A stretch of DNA of 52,712 bases from Gnetum montanum (Eukaryota; Streptophyta; Gnetopsida; Gnetales; Gnetaceae): assembly GCA_015680685.1 (NCBI GenBank), contig MNCI01028891.1:4122-56833 (forward strand), read 5' to 3'. How positions within the stretch are numbered: the stretch's first letter is position 1; each line of letters begins with the position of its first letter. The position numbers were made by a program, and so were the translations under genes. A model generated the notes under the pieces. The model was given only the letters and a program-made list of their open reading frames with translations. It was not told the DNA's origin and ran no database searches. Below, piece after piece: positions 1 to 11,714 of this stretch.

Positions 1-300
1 TCGCACTTAGGCTAGATTAGACTTTCTTACCCTTTCCCTCTTAGCTTAGTTTAGTTAGTATTATTTTCCACTGCCATCAGGAGTAGCGTTAGAATTAGAA
101 AATACATCATACACCTCATCTAGACTAAACCATACGTGACATATGCAAAACTAGTCTAGGTTGGAAGACAACGAACTGCGACCTAAGGCTAACTATCTAG
201 GTGCCACAATTAGTCCATCTGCGGAGTTCGACCAGATCACGCGTGCGACGCTCGTTTCGTATGGTTGAGTGTAGGGGTACCTCGCCACTCATCACTCTTT
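1..300. other. CpG-retaining segment, unassigned
   Basis: No reading frame or repeat partner was recognised. The stretch keeps about 14 CpG dinucleotides, concentrated at 150-290 (for example acgcgtgcgacgctcg near 239). The following kilobases have very few. It may be the edge of a younger or less methylated insertion that extends left of the window. The function is unknown. Confidence 0.4.
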
Positions 301-539
301 AACCTCTGATCATTCTCTAGTCAGTTTCTCATTCAAAGGAGTATTTAAGTTATGCAATTGATGCACCTCAATGTCCCAAGTCCCCTACTCAATTAAGTGT
401 ACTTTGATGGGCTTGTCAATTTTTAGGTCATCTTCTTGACTAGCTCTTTCTATAAGTTTCAACACTCTTTTTCAGTATAGAGATACTTGTCCCTAAATTG
501 GACCATGATCTAGCTTCATCTTTAAGCTTCTATCACTGG

Positions 540-2450
540 TGGAAGATGGTAAGTACCTATTTCTCCTTTTTCCAGCCCATCTTCTTCCACTCTTTAAAAT
601 GATGTTCAAGCATACAGATCTACCTCTCTAGACCATCCTTCATGAATATTACTTCTTCACCTATCTACCACACCTTAAACAATTTAGCATATAAGCACTC
701 AATTTGTACCTCAATCATGATGGCTAAAGGTGTAGGTACTAATGGCATGATGTTTTCCAACTATTCTTGTAACTATTTTATATTTTCTTGGATTCTCTAG
801 AACTCCCTCAAATAGAATGTTTTGTCAACATCTACGGTTTCATGCTTAGTTAATACCTTCATGTGTTCTATCTCCACTATACTATCGATGTTTCTTAACA
901 TGATCTCAATGCCTAGATCCTTCTTATGCTTCTCTTTTACCAATTAGCTAGTTCCAGGTTGATTAGCAAGTACTTGAAGTACTTTAGTTGCATGATGGAT
1001 ATTATGCATGCTATGCCTTAATTAGTGTGAGGAAGAAATACTTCTTGTTGGCACATTGATATGAAATTAAACAAGGTAACCATGCTAAGTCATGGGTGAA
1101 TCATTCAACAAGGAGGAGTGAAATGTAAGAAGATTCTCCTATATAGTGTCACCACTCATGATGACATCCAGCATCTCTAGGAAGTTATTACCAAGCTTCT
1201 AGAATTCCTTCATATGGATTGTCATCACTTAGCCTTCTTCCATGTGCATAACAAGTTGAAATCCACTACCAAGAAGTGATTTTAGGCTTTTCTTGATGCT
1301 AAAGCTAGGTGAATAGGACATTGATTAGCTAGGCTATTGCACCTAAGATTGTGGTGAAGCCTAAGGTACCATGTGTGCCCTTGCTAGTCTTACATGGAGC
1401 TAATTGGATAGCTTGACATAAGATGTCATAGTCTCTAGCATCTCATCCCATGAATCATGTATTACCCCAATGATTTCAAGATGTCATCTTGAGGCCACCA
1501 CCATGATGTTCTCCTAGTCTACCATTCCAACTGAACTAGGATGTCTTCCTACATGGTGAAGTATGCCTACCAATTTACATAGGTTTCTAATCAACCTTGA
1601 AAAAGAAATATATTTCCATATTTTCTTTGGCCATGTTCTCAATTTCTTGAGTTAAGGCTTTATATAGGAAGCAAGAGATGTTAATGGGGCATCATCCCCT
1701 TATTTCTACCACAACCTTTTCTCCGCAAGTGAAGATGCTCGATAGTTTCTTGATGGACATGAAGTTGTAATTCATGATCTTATTCATGACATTTTGCATT
1801 ACAAGAAGCTTGGACATTTTAACATCCTCCTTGGCTAGGTTAAAGGCCTCTTGGAAAACCTTCATCTTGAGTTTGGACTTAGTTTTTTGAGTCCAAAGCT
1901 ACTTGTTATTACCTTGCTCATTTAGGAATTTTGTAACTTAGCAATTTTCGGTGTTAAAATGGGCATGGGAACTCCATTGAAAAATATCATGGTACCATCC
2001 AAAGTTAGATTAAGGTAGAACTCTTCCATCTCATGTTGGTATCAAGTAAAAGGCTAGGTGATGTATTTGTAGAAGCCTATCCTTTGTAGTATTTCCTTGA
2101 GTTTGAATAAATCAAGCTAAAGGAATTGGAAAGTAATTCTTATCCTTGTGGATGGGTCATTACTATACATCATTCGCATCCATGACCTCTTCTATGTCAT
2201 CAACTTCTAGTTCATCCTTAACTAGATTTTTTGGCACTCATTGAAGAGAACTATGTTGGGTACATGCCCAATTTGAAGTTTAGAAGCATGTTCACCTACC
2301 TCTGAATCTTTCTCTTGAGCAAGGCCTCTTTGGTGTAGGTTTTGGATTTGAGGATTGTTCCTCCTCTTCCTTTTGTGCTGTTGGTTCTCTAGCAGGATCA
2401 TAGACCAAGGACTATGATTTTTCAACTTCATCCCAAGTTGGCCTATGATA
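540..2450 (-). pseudogene. Decayed coiled-coil ORF, possibly env-like or second ORF of a gypsy element
   Basis: Reading right to left, long stretches translate sensibly when interrupted by TAG stops, with frame changes. The first part (about 1950-2200) has a short motif, EEFYLNLTLDG, followed by GVPMPILTP. This resembles the start of the plant transposon/env-like domain found in Athila second ORFs. The last part (about 540-1060) is rich in Glu, Lys, Leu and Gln and looks like a coiled coil. The stretch at about 1060-1300 (HMEEGQ...HMKEFQKL) also recalls a copia UBN2-type gag, so the family is not settled. It lies about 3 kb downstream of the minus-strand integrase at 5479, where Athila elements keep an env-like ORF. 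That position is the main reason for the suggestion. No intact protein can be made from it. Confidence 0.3.
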
Positions 2451-5400
2451 TTTTAAATGCAATTTCCCTAGCATGATGAGCTATGGAAATGATAAAAATC
2501 ATGTAAGTGCCTTAAGAATTATACTACCATTGTAAAAAAATGTGCATCAAAATAATGATAAGAATAACTCTAGGAGCCACAAGAGAAACATAATCATAGT
2601 TATGGAACCAAGGTGCACATGGGTAAGGAAAAAAATATGAAAATATTTTAAATAATTACCAAGAGTATAAGATAAATACTTGAATCAATGCCTCTTCCCC
2701 ATGACTAGTTGGAAGATATATGGCTTGAATCATATGAAGCAATGCAAATGGAAAGAATAAGGAGAAAATGCTTAATGAAATTCACTAGAATCCAAGTTAT
2801 AGTGAAAATCTAGAAGAGCTTAGCTTGTTTGGATCCCCAGAAGCAAATTAAAGTGACAAAAATAAAGGAAAATACATGGTAAACACTTGGACCCATCATT
2901 CTTTTATAGTGGTACATTGACATAGTTTAGGTGGGAAAAGGGGTAGGGGGTGGTGGAGATTGTGTTGGGGGCAATAGGAAGAGAATATATCAATGTCCCT
3001 ATGTTAATGTAGGGATGTCAATGCATCCCTCCTAAAATATTTAAATTTTTTATTCCTAACCCTTCCTTTTTGTTGATGTCTAGGATCCAAGCAAGTATGG
3101 AACTCATTTAAAATTCCAAAGATCAATTTAGAATAAGCCTCAAAAGGAGCAATAAGGCAAAGAAACTAAAAATTACATTGGATGACATTTGAATTCATGG
3201 GATTCAAATCATAACATCAAATCTACTTATTCCCATGATCCAAGGACTAGAAAGAAAAGGAGTTATGAAGATGAAAGATATATATGATTTCCAAAGATTA
3301 AATGAATAGAAATAATCAAGGTAAGGTGGAAAGAGATAAGCACAATCACATAAGTAGAAGGCCAATCAAGTGCATTATTTCATGTAACCACTATCATCTC
3401 ATGGAAGATAAGCTTGAGTTCACTCACTTGTAATGCTAAGTTACAAAGGATTCACAAGTGGATCCTCCCCATACTAGGCACCTAGCTTTCTTGCCCTTGT
3501 AAAATTTGTTAATGAAACATCAATGGATTCTCAAAACCTATCAAGACATTAGTATCAAATGCAAATTTGTCCCTTGGATGGCCAAATCTTAGCCTCCTTT
3601 TCGCTCAATTGAATTTCTATCATATACAGTAATGTGCTAGAATGAAGAAAGAGAGATGGAGAATGAATTGATGAACAAGGGAGAGAAGGTGAGGTTGCAA
3701 CATCACTAGATCCCTAGCTAATCATTTAATCAGCTCATGGGAGCACATGAGAATTTTCTACATATTTTGAGAGACTCATTGCTACATCCCTTCATAAGGA
3801 TAGACCTCCAAGTTTCCTTTTCAAGCATAAGGGAATACCTGACATTGCTAGTGTCATATAACCTTGATTATTTTATGGTCTAACAACTAGTAAAACTAAA
3901 TTAAGAAAACATGCCATAAAACATCTAGAAGTTAAGACTCCAATTTGGTTTTCCTCCATCCATGTACATATGCACAATAGAGTCCCCTAATTTGGCTTTA
4001 CTAGAACACTCTCATCAATCCTAAAGGCTACACTAACAAATTCCAATCCCTATGATGATTATCTTTTCATGACCAAATAAATGAAATCTCTATAATAGAT
4101 ATGAGCATGCCTTGAACCAATAATAGTAATCTTGATCAATTAGAGTAAATTAATTTTAGGATTTAGATGGTAGCATCATTTGGCATTACCAAAGTTCTAA
4201 GAGAGAGACTTCTTAGCCTTCTTGGCAATGAGTATGAATAGGACAAGCAATTATCTTGGATCATTACATTCAAGAGTCAAGTAATCCAGAAAACAAGATG
4301 AACGTGAAATAATCATGTTTAATTGATGTTACATATGTTTTTCATGGGCATTGGCTCAACATTTCATCTTAATCTTACTTGAGTGATTATACAATCGGTC
4401 TAAGATGGTAAACATACCAATTTATAAGGATTGAAAAGCTTGAAGAAATATCTCTCTTCCCATTACCTCTTCTTCTTTAATTGATTTAAAATTTTTTTAA
4501 TTTGAATTTTTTTATGAAAAAATATTTTTTACAAGAAGATCTTATGAGACATGTGTAAGAATTTTAGAAATGATTGAAGTGCCAAATTAGCACTTGGATT
4601 ATTTGACTTGCATAAATACTAGAACATATCACTCACCACATAACATGCATAGGTTAATAGAAATCACTGACCTCTTTTGATCAAGGTAGTTAGGACTGCA
4701 AAGAACATGCACCTTAATCCAATTACAGTGATGAAACCCATTGTAATAATCACAAGGAGTCTCAAAGATACATCCTTTCCTTACTAGTTACCAAGCACTC
4801 ATGTTAGATTTCATAGTTCACACACTATGGTATAGGCCCATTAGCTACACATGATTTTAGTAGTAGTAGCTTCAACAATTCACAGTGTAAGTTCGAACTC
4901 CTTGCTAAAATTGAACTTGGTTCACCTATGAAGAATAGAAGAAAATTGGATTAATGAACTCTATTAAGTGGGCATTCCATCAATCAAGGATCTACTTTGA
5001 ACTCATTTAGCACTCTTGCACCATCATCACATCTGTAACTCATTAATCTACCATTGGCTTATCAAGTGAGCATTCATAAAGTACATTAATTAATTTTTCC
5101 ACATACAAAAAACACACTTAAAAAAAAAGGAAAAGAACATATATAATTAGTCATTTAGTTCAAGAAAATGCAAAAAATTCCTAAGCAAGCACACCAACAC
5201 ACAAAAATTATTAAAGAACATAAACAAAAGAAAAATAGAAAATAACAAAAAATTTGACATGGTGTGGAGAATTCCTTCTCCATAACTAAATTATATTTAT
5301 CACATGATATAAAATTAAGTGTAAAATAAAAAATTGAGTGTTAGAAACTCTTAGATGTGAAAGATATTCTTTACAATATTTTAGGTGCTACCTATTGATT

Positions 5401-5478
5401 AGAAAAAATTTATTTGTCTCATCTGGATGATCTATATGTATGATGCTAGTGATTGGTATGGAAAATATAAGATCATTT
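2451..5478. other. AT-rich non-coding spacer
   Basis: No coding frame could be supported. The part at 5100-5260 is strongly A-rich on the plus strand, that is T-rich downstream of the minus-strand pol. Such stretches are common after the pol of Athila-like elements. A G-rich patch (gggtagggggtggtgg) sits near 2941. Direct comparison by eye with the candidate LTR at 17123-18285 found no matching 3' LTR here. Confidence 0.4.
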
Positions 5479-6480
5479 TCATTGAAATTGAAAATTCCCT
5501 AAATAGGAAAAGTGTGAAGGGTTAAAATAGAGAACCTTGTTACTAGGTTTGACATCAAATTCTCTTACATGAACATCATGGCAAGCCTTGACATAAGAAT
5601 CTTCCAGTTCATTACACATCAAGGTGACTATGTAATTCTCATTCAGAAGGTTGAGATTAATCAACCTCTTTTTTTTTTTTTTTTTTTTTGCATAGAATCC
5701 AAGGTCATATCAAAATTACCCACACTACCTAAGGTTTTCATTTCAAGATCAATTAGTGATCGTGAAATATATTTTATATACCAACTCGAATGTTGTGTAG
5801 CCAATAGGATTCTTCCACATTGTTTGATAGGTCCAAAAAGCATCATTAAGCTTGTTGATAGAGTCAGTTTTATACTTACTAATCAATTTACTAAGTATTA
5901 TCACAATTTCATGGTTAATAATCTCCACTTGACCATTAACTTATAGGTGATAAGGAAAAGTTTATTTATGATTAACTCCATAAGATTCTAATAAATTCTT
6001 AAAAATATTACTAGTAAAATGTGTATCATTATTGGAGATCAAGATTTTAGTGATAACAAACTTGTGGAGTATATTATTATGAAGGAAGCTTGCTATAGTG
6101 GATGCTAAACATTCTTTAATGACCACAACTTCTACTCACTTTGTACAGTAGTCAATGCATACAATAATGTATGTTTTGTAATTGAATGTTGGAATAATGT
6201 AACCAATAAAGTCTATCTGATACATGTGAAAGAGATCAAGTGATTGATTCCATTATTATAGATCCTCCATATGTGAGAACATACCTTCCTCTCATCAACA
6301 CTTGTCATAGTAGCACATAAAGTGTTAAGCATTATAGAACATGATGGGACAAAGATAACCTATAAGAAGTAGATTTATCATAGTTCTCTTTCTAGCATAG
6401 TGCCCACCACACATACCATGGTGTGCATGAGCTAAGATACTATCTTGACTATCTTCTGGAATACACCACCTTATGAGACC
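5479..6480 (-). pseudogene. Gypsy integrase, degenerate
   Basis: This is the C-terminal part of a minus-strand pol that would insert retroelement cDNA into the genome. The order seen is a zinc-binding region (HGMCGGHY near 6420, then YDKC near 6300), the catalytic core (YQIDFIGY near 6210, SNNDTHFTS near 6025, NGQVE near 5920), and a C-terminal tail with a KVLYFNP-type motif near 5540. The tail matches the KVLLFNSRL motif of Athila-like integrases. The second catalytic Asp position is Asn, and the Glu follows at the canonical 35-residue spacing. Several TAG and TAA stops and frame changes are present, and an A21 run (minus strand) interrupts the tail. It is part of the same pol as the RT at 7143-8110. 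It is certainly non-functional. Confidence 0.85.
5669..5689. repeat. T21 homopolymer inside the dead integrase
   Basis: An uninterrupted run of 21 T on the plus strand (A on the coding strand) lies between the integrase core and tail. Neighbouring integrase sequence is recognisable on both sides, so the run grew inside the old gene after it died. Length errors in sequencing are possible here. Confidence 0.9.
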
Positions 6481-6689
6481 ATTAGGTTACCTCTTGTAGA
6501 GATGCTCTTTGATTACCAATTAAGGCTTTAATTAGTGTTGGAAATCATTGGATATTCCTTTTCTTCAACCTAGAAGAAATCTTTTGGGTTACCAAGTAGT
6601 TAAGGATATTCATGTACCATGAGTAGTTACATTCATTTTTGGTATTAAAGATGGCCCTGGAAATATGGTCATTAGAAAAGTCATCAAGA

Positions 6690-7142
6690 AGCATACATTC
6701 CTTTTTGTTACCATATATCTTCCTCTTTGTTACCAATACATAGTCTAGATAGATGATTTGCCACCAGATTCTTAGTTCCTTTGTGATTAATCATGTGTAG
6801 ATTAAACTCCAATAGAAGAACTATTCATTGAATTATATGTAGACTGACATTCCATTTTTTCATGAGAAACTGCATGTTACTATGATCAGTGAGAATGAAA
6901 ATGGTGCTACATCCAAGTACATAATACTTGAATTTTTGGAGTACAAAAATGATGGTCATGAGTTCTTTTTCTATGATGATGTAATTTAGTTACGGTCCTA
7001 TAATGCTTTGACTAGAATAATGAATGTAGTAGGGTCTCTTCTTTTCATCAAAATACATAGGGACTACATCCTATGTAAAATTAGAAGCATCTATCATGAT
7101 ATGAAAGGCTTGATTCTAGTTAGATCTTTGCAATACTAGGGT
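6690..7142 (-). pseudogene. Gypsy RNase H domain, degenerate
   Basis: The frame downstream of the RT shows the standard Ty3/gypsy RNase H landmarks: IDAS near 7080, EKELM near 6970 and LTDHSNMQFLM near 6890, so the three main acidic residues are still visible. The product would degrade RNA in the RNA-DNA hybrid during reverse transcription. The domain ends in a VANHLSRL motif, the usual connector to integrase. Stops and a frame change interrupt it. It is contiguous with RT on one side and integrase on the other, so one pol polyprotein is the source. Confidence 0.8.
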
Positions 7143-8110
7143 TTATGTTAATCTTTTCTTCAAATATTGGAAGAAATTTTCATATTTCTTATTCCATAGG
7201 AATGAAACATCCTTCTTCATTAGCTTAAATAATGGACAAACTATTCTGGAATAATCTTTAATAAAATTGTGGTAATAGCCTATATGATATAGGAATGATC
7301 TCACCTCCTTTACTATCATGGAAATATGTGTCATATTTTTGATGATGCAGATCTTTTCAGGATGAACCTCAATTCCCTTCTTGGAGACTTTATGACTAAG
7401 GACAATGTCCTCAATCATCATTAATTAGCTCTTCATCCAATTTAGCTTTAAATTTAATTGACACTAGTGGTGTAGAACATCTTTAAGCCAGTCCAAAACT
7501 TCTTTGAATGTTTTTCCATATGTGAGAAATTCATCCATGAAGGCTTCTACATGCTTACCTATGTTGGTTGAGAACACTGACATCATTAACCATTGAAGTA
7601 TAGTAGATGCATTTCACAACCTAAAGGACATGCACTTGAAATTAAAGGTTTTCCATAGATAGATGAAGGTATTCTTGACTTATTCCTTTGGTGCTATGCT
7701 AATTTGATTTTAACCAGAGTATCCATCAAGAAAATCATGCTACTCTTGATTGAAGATGTTGTCTAGCACCTAGTCCACAAATGACAATGGAAAATGGTTC
7801 TTGAATGTAGTAGTCTTCAGTAGTCTATAGTCGATAAAAACTATCCATTCATTACTCTTTTTTCTGTACAATTATAGGTGGTTGATTCATTCTTCACCAT
7901 GTCTCATATATTAGGATTAAGTATTCATTGAAGTATACACCGAGGCTTGACATTTAAGTCCATGTATATGCGATATTAACAAATGGAATAGTCAATTCCC
8001 ATGAGTTTTTCATTAGATGAGGCAAAGGCTTTACTTCACTTAGAAACTATCTTTTTCAACTCAACCCTCTAAATGGTTGTCAAGATGGAATTAATGATAA
8101 TTAGATGAAC
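7143..8110 (-). pseudogene. Gypsy reverse transcriptase, degenerate
   Basis: Core RT motifs can be read in order on the minus strand. FLDGYSG (about 7700) keeps the first catalytic Asp. The block that is normally FGLCNAPATFQ is degraded (about 7610). FMDE (about 7530) stands where FMDD is expected. The connection subdomain at 7143-7421 is an open stretch of 92 codons with HKVSKKGIEV, RSFLYHIGYYHNFIKDYS and LKKRLT. The last three motifs are typical of Athila-like gypsy pol. The FMDE substitution, TAG/TAA stops and at least one frame change inactivate it. Protease lies upstream and RNase H downstream. Confidence 0.88.
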
Positions 8111-8479
8111 ATTAGTGAGGAACATGTATTCCAAGCCTTTTAGAAGTGGCTTGAGCTCTAGTAGTGGTGTAGGGACATTTTGAAATAAATCAAGAGTCCC
8201 CCAAAACATAGGATCATATTGCATCATTATAGCATTCATTGTTATATTTGTTTATTTTGAATTATATGATTTGAAATTTGATAAGGCAAGAAAATTAATC
8301 AGACTTGCAAGGATATCATTGGTGACTTCATGGACTAGATGTTCTTCAAGGCACTTAGCATCTCTAATGGCATGGAGACATTTAGTAACACAAAAATTAT
8401 AATCATGCTTGTAAAATAACTAGAAAGGATCAAAGACATCATCTTGTAATGCATTATCTCAGTCTCATCCTTCATATCC

Positions 8480-9030
8480 AATTTCAAGGTAAAGACCTTG
8501 GAATACTAGCTTGGCATTAGTGATGCTAAACTAGGCTTTTCTCATGATGACAGAAAAAATATATCTTATCTTATTTTCTAGTTTGATCATCAAGAAATTA
8601 GTTGGATATGACTAGTTCATCAAGGTTGTCATCACATCACTCACTTGTCCCATGGGGTATGTGTAAGACTAGTTTGCTAGCTCCAAGAGAATATTGGTAC
8701 TTTTGAGAGGAGGTAGCCCCCAATCAAGGTACTACTACATTGAGATAATATTAACTTCCATCCTGGAGTAACAAAGAACTTGAATCTTCTCATCAATTTG
8801 AAATTCAACCACGGTGTTGTAGGGTTTTGATTGCTTTTTAGGAAAATTTCCTTCCTTGACTACTAGTGTAGCTACCTTGGATATGGAAATAGTAATAATA
8901 CTATTGCCATAGAATTCCATCTTGTTGGAGTTGCTAGAAATCATTGATGAACTTATCCCTGAGGTAGGTAATTCATCTTGGTAATTCTTAGAGAATGACA
9001 CATAAACCTCTTTGCTATTAATCACTATAT
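8480..9030 (-). pseudogene. Gypsy aspartic protease region, degenerate
   Basis: An open stretch (8735-9025) ends in the place where the protease active site should be: the usual C-D-L/T-G-A-S is read as CYSRMEVNIIS, so the catalytic Asp is gone. Downstream on the minus strand come LKSTNILLELAN, YPMGQVSDV and YPTNFLMIKLEN. These match the family pattern of LADRS, YPRG..EDV and FPVDFVVLDME that follows the active site. TAG stops interrupt. The protease would have cut the gag-pol polyprotein. It sits directly before the RT. Confidence 0.7.
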
Positions 9031-10395
9031 TTATTGAAGTATGTTCCTCTCCACAGGATGAAGAGGATGATGTGAACCTAGTCCCATACTTTTACATTTG
9101 CAATAGAATTTACCACCATGGGACTTTAAGCCCTCATCCATAACTAAATTAATAAATATTTAATAATATTTTCTAGTAGCGTACATAGAAGTAGGATCAA
9201 TATAGTAGATAATATTGTAGAACTTAGCTTGCTTTGGCTGTGTTGAATGAAAGATGTTGCACTTGTTATTATTGTTGCAAAGATTACTAAGTGGGAATAC
9301 TTGATGAAGGTAGGTACTATTATAGAGTCATCTGATGAAGATGATAAGTATCTACTTGGGTATCCTTAAAGTAAGGATTGGTGGGAGGCATCATTTGCTA
9401 TTGCCTTGGAGTAGGGAGATTCCATGGAGCAGCAACCCAAGTATTTAAAGTTTGTCACTACTGCTACTATTGCATGGATTGTAGTTATGCATCTTGAGGA
9501 TAGTATTATTAGCTAGGGTAAGGATTCTTTATTTTCATTTTAATAAAATTAGGATTTAAAGGCATCCTAGTTCATCCCATCTCACCAATCATGTGAGCCA
9601 TGACTAGGTAGCACTATGAGTCATGAGGATTACTCACATTCACCCTTATTACTAGAGAAGGAAGAAGCTCCATCTAGATCTTCATTGACATGCTTGAAGT
9701 ATGAAAGCTTGGTTTTACCCTTTCCATCATGCTTCTTCTTGTGTTTTGGTGACGTAATGGTTTCTACTATAGCTTCAACCACCTTTCCCTCAACATCCTT
9801 GATGGTAGTAGCCATTTTTACATCCATTGCTTCTCAAACTTGGTCCATCTTATGGGAAAAGTTTATCAAGGCTTTTTTAATTCTAACTTGGTCTTGCACC
9901 AAGAAACTAACTACATCAAAGGATTCAACTATACCTTCAATGTTCTTTAGCTTCCTTTAACATGTTGGATCATAATTATGTTAAATGAAAGTGTTCTCAG
10001 ACACTATTACTAGCATGCAAGATGAGTAGAAAAAGTGGTAGTTAGCCTCTTTTCTTTCTTGTTAGCTTGATCATCTTCATTGAATCCTTAGATGGAATGT
10101 TATGATGTGTTTCTTTTTCCTTGGCCAATCAATCCTAGAGTTATTATTTCTAATAAGGTTCATAATCATTGTAGTGTGGCTTTGATGCCATGTAATATTC
10201 CATATCATCAATCAAATAATTGTTAGTGAAAGCTTCTTTAAGATCATGTTGTGTAGCCATAGGAAATTTTCTTAGGATTCATTCATGAATATATTGCCAT
10301 CTCCCTTGATTATCTTGGTGATAAGCCATGATAATTGGTGGTAGAGAAGCATTAAACAAATGATCGAATGTAATTTGGGCTCTTCGCTTTGTTGC
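9031..10395 (-). pseudogene. Gag C-terminal and linker region of a gypsy element
   Basis: Short minus-strand frames (9630-9827; 10140-10395) are separated by stops. Layout and scattered motifs around 9300-9560 are similar to the gag C-terminal zones at 20470-21430 and 25990-26400. A shared block near 9545 (ggatttaaag) has a counterpart at 26348. The stretch nearest the copia insertion reads LPPIIMAYHQDNQGRWQ and has no family assignment. The right edge is the copia target site. Which gag this belongs to is uncertain, because the gag beyond the copia insertion looks chromovirus-like. Confidence 0.45.
10391..10395. repeat. Left target-site duplication of the copia element
   Basis: The five bases gttgc precede the 5' LTR. 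The five bases after the 3' LTR are cttgc, a four-of-five match expected for an old 5-bp duplication. Confidence 0.75.
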
Positions 10396-11659
10396 TATGG
10401 GTCTTTTCGTGTGTCAAAATGTTAAGGAAAATGGAGTCAAAGGTTATGTGGTTATTTTTTTTGTAGCTCTACGTACATGAGAAACCATGATGAGATAAAG
10501 CCTACATAGATGAAAAGAAATGAACTAGTTTAGTACTTAGAGGAGAAGGTCACCCACAAGGTCTCAAACAAACATGCAAGAATTACAAAGATCATGGACA
10601 AGGATCAGATACTATACAAGAAAAGTGGTCATCATCAAAGCATGTAGAAGACAACGGTTATTGACAAGGAATGATGAATTTAAAGGATAAAGAAAGTTTA
10701 AGAAAAACATCTCTAGGAGATAGTAGATGTCTTGGTAGAGTTAAAGTGAATATAGGTAAAGAAATATTTAAGAAATAGTAGATGTCTTTTCTTAGGCAAA
10801 GACATCTTCACTAGAGAAATATGTCTTCATAGAATAAATGTTAGATTCAGAAAGACATCTTCCATTAGACAAAGACATCTTCCAAGAATGGAGATTTTAG
10901 AAAGACATCTTTCCCAGACAAAGGCGTCTTCCCAAAATTGAAGGCAACCACATAAAGATGTCTTAGGCATGAAGAAGACATCTTTCATGATCATTAGTGA
11001 CCATTGGCTAGCCATTGCACGAGTTTCAAGATGGATTTAGAAACATGGAAGCTATAAGAAGAAATCATATGCATTGGAAAATATGCAATCTTATGTGTAA
11101 TCATTGTACAATCATTTTATGAATCATTTTAATCTTTGTTTCTCTTCATTGTATCATCATTTTTTCATTGTAAAGTGTGCTATACCTCAAAGTACAAGGG
11201 TTAGCAAACTAAGTTACATCTATCCCTTGTAATTGTTCTCTCTTATTACCCTACAGGGTTGATGTGCTTCTTGCAGGAAGGAATCTTAGTTATGCTTGTT
11301 GGGATCTTGTGGGATTGAGTTGTTGGTGTTGCAATACAACACTCCAAAGTGGAGCTCAAGTTTGTAAATGTTTTGGAAGCCTAGAAATCACATTCCATGT
11401 TTGACAGGACCTTGCGGGGTTGAGTGGCTAGTGTTACAACATAGCACTTTAGAGTGGGACTTGAAGTCTGTACAGGGTGTGGACATTTCAACCACATTTT
11501 GAGAGTAAAAATGTTTGAAGGTGTGCTAGCAATCTACCCTTCAACTCTAGACTACCGAAGTTGGAAACTGATGTTAAATTCGGCGTATGTATTTTTGTGT
11601 TATAAAGTTTTAATCTAGAGAACTTATTCATCCTCCCTTTTTGGGTTCAACAATCCACA
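10396..11659 (+). repeat. 5' LTR of the copia element
   Basis: The boundaries come from comparison with 14969-16231 and from the target duplication. Contents in order: a cluster of GACGTC-derived palindromes (10735-10983), an AT-rich middle with several candidate TATA or polyadenylation stretches, and an internal direct duplication with ~105-bp offset (ggatcttgtgggattgag at 11302 against ggaccttgcggggttgag at 11407). The end caatccaca is two bases before the primer site. The first dinucleotide has decayed from TG to TA. Confidence 0.85.
10735..10983. promoter_or_regulatory. Cluster of decayed AAGACGTCTT palindromes in the 5' LTR
   Basis: About nine copies of AGAYRTCT lie within 250 bp (starts near 10735, 10780, 10800, 10853, 10873, 10903, 10922, 10956, 10976). 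The aligned copies in the other LTR often differ only as CA against TG at the centre. This points to an ancestral CG, i.e. AAGACGTCTT. GACGTC is the C-box core recognised by plant bZIP factors, so an LTR enhancer is a reasonable inference. Confidence 0.55.
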
Positions 11660-11661
11660 AG

Positions 11662-11673
11662 TGGTATTAGAGC
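11662..11673 (+). other. Primer binding site, initiator tRNA-Met type
   Basis: The 12-mer tggtattagagc differs at one position (C to T) from TGGTATCAGAGC, the complement of the initiator tRNA-Met 3' end used by most plant copia elements. It starts two bases after the LTR end, as expected. Confidence 0.9.
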
Positions 11674-11714
11674 TTGGTACTCTTGTCTATCACCATCAAC
11701 TTCAAGAGTGAACT

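Noticed and set aside
5569-5946. 125-codon plus-strand open frame
   Set aside because: It is antisense to the minus-strand integrase and contains a Phe run made by the T21 tract.
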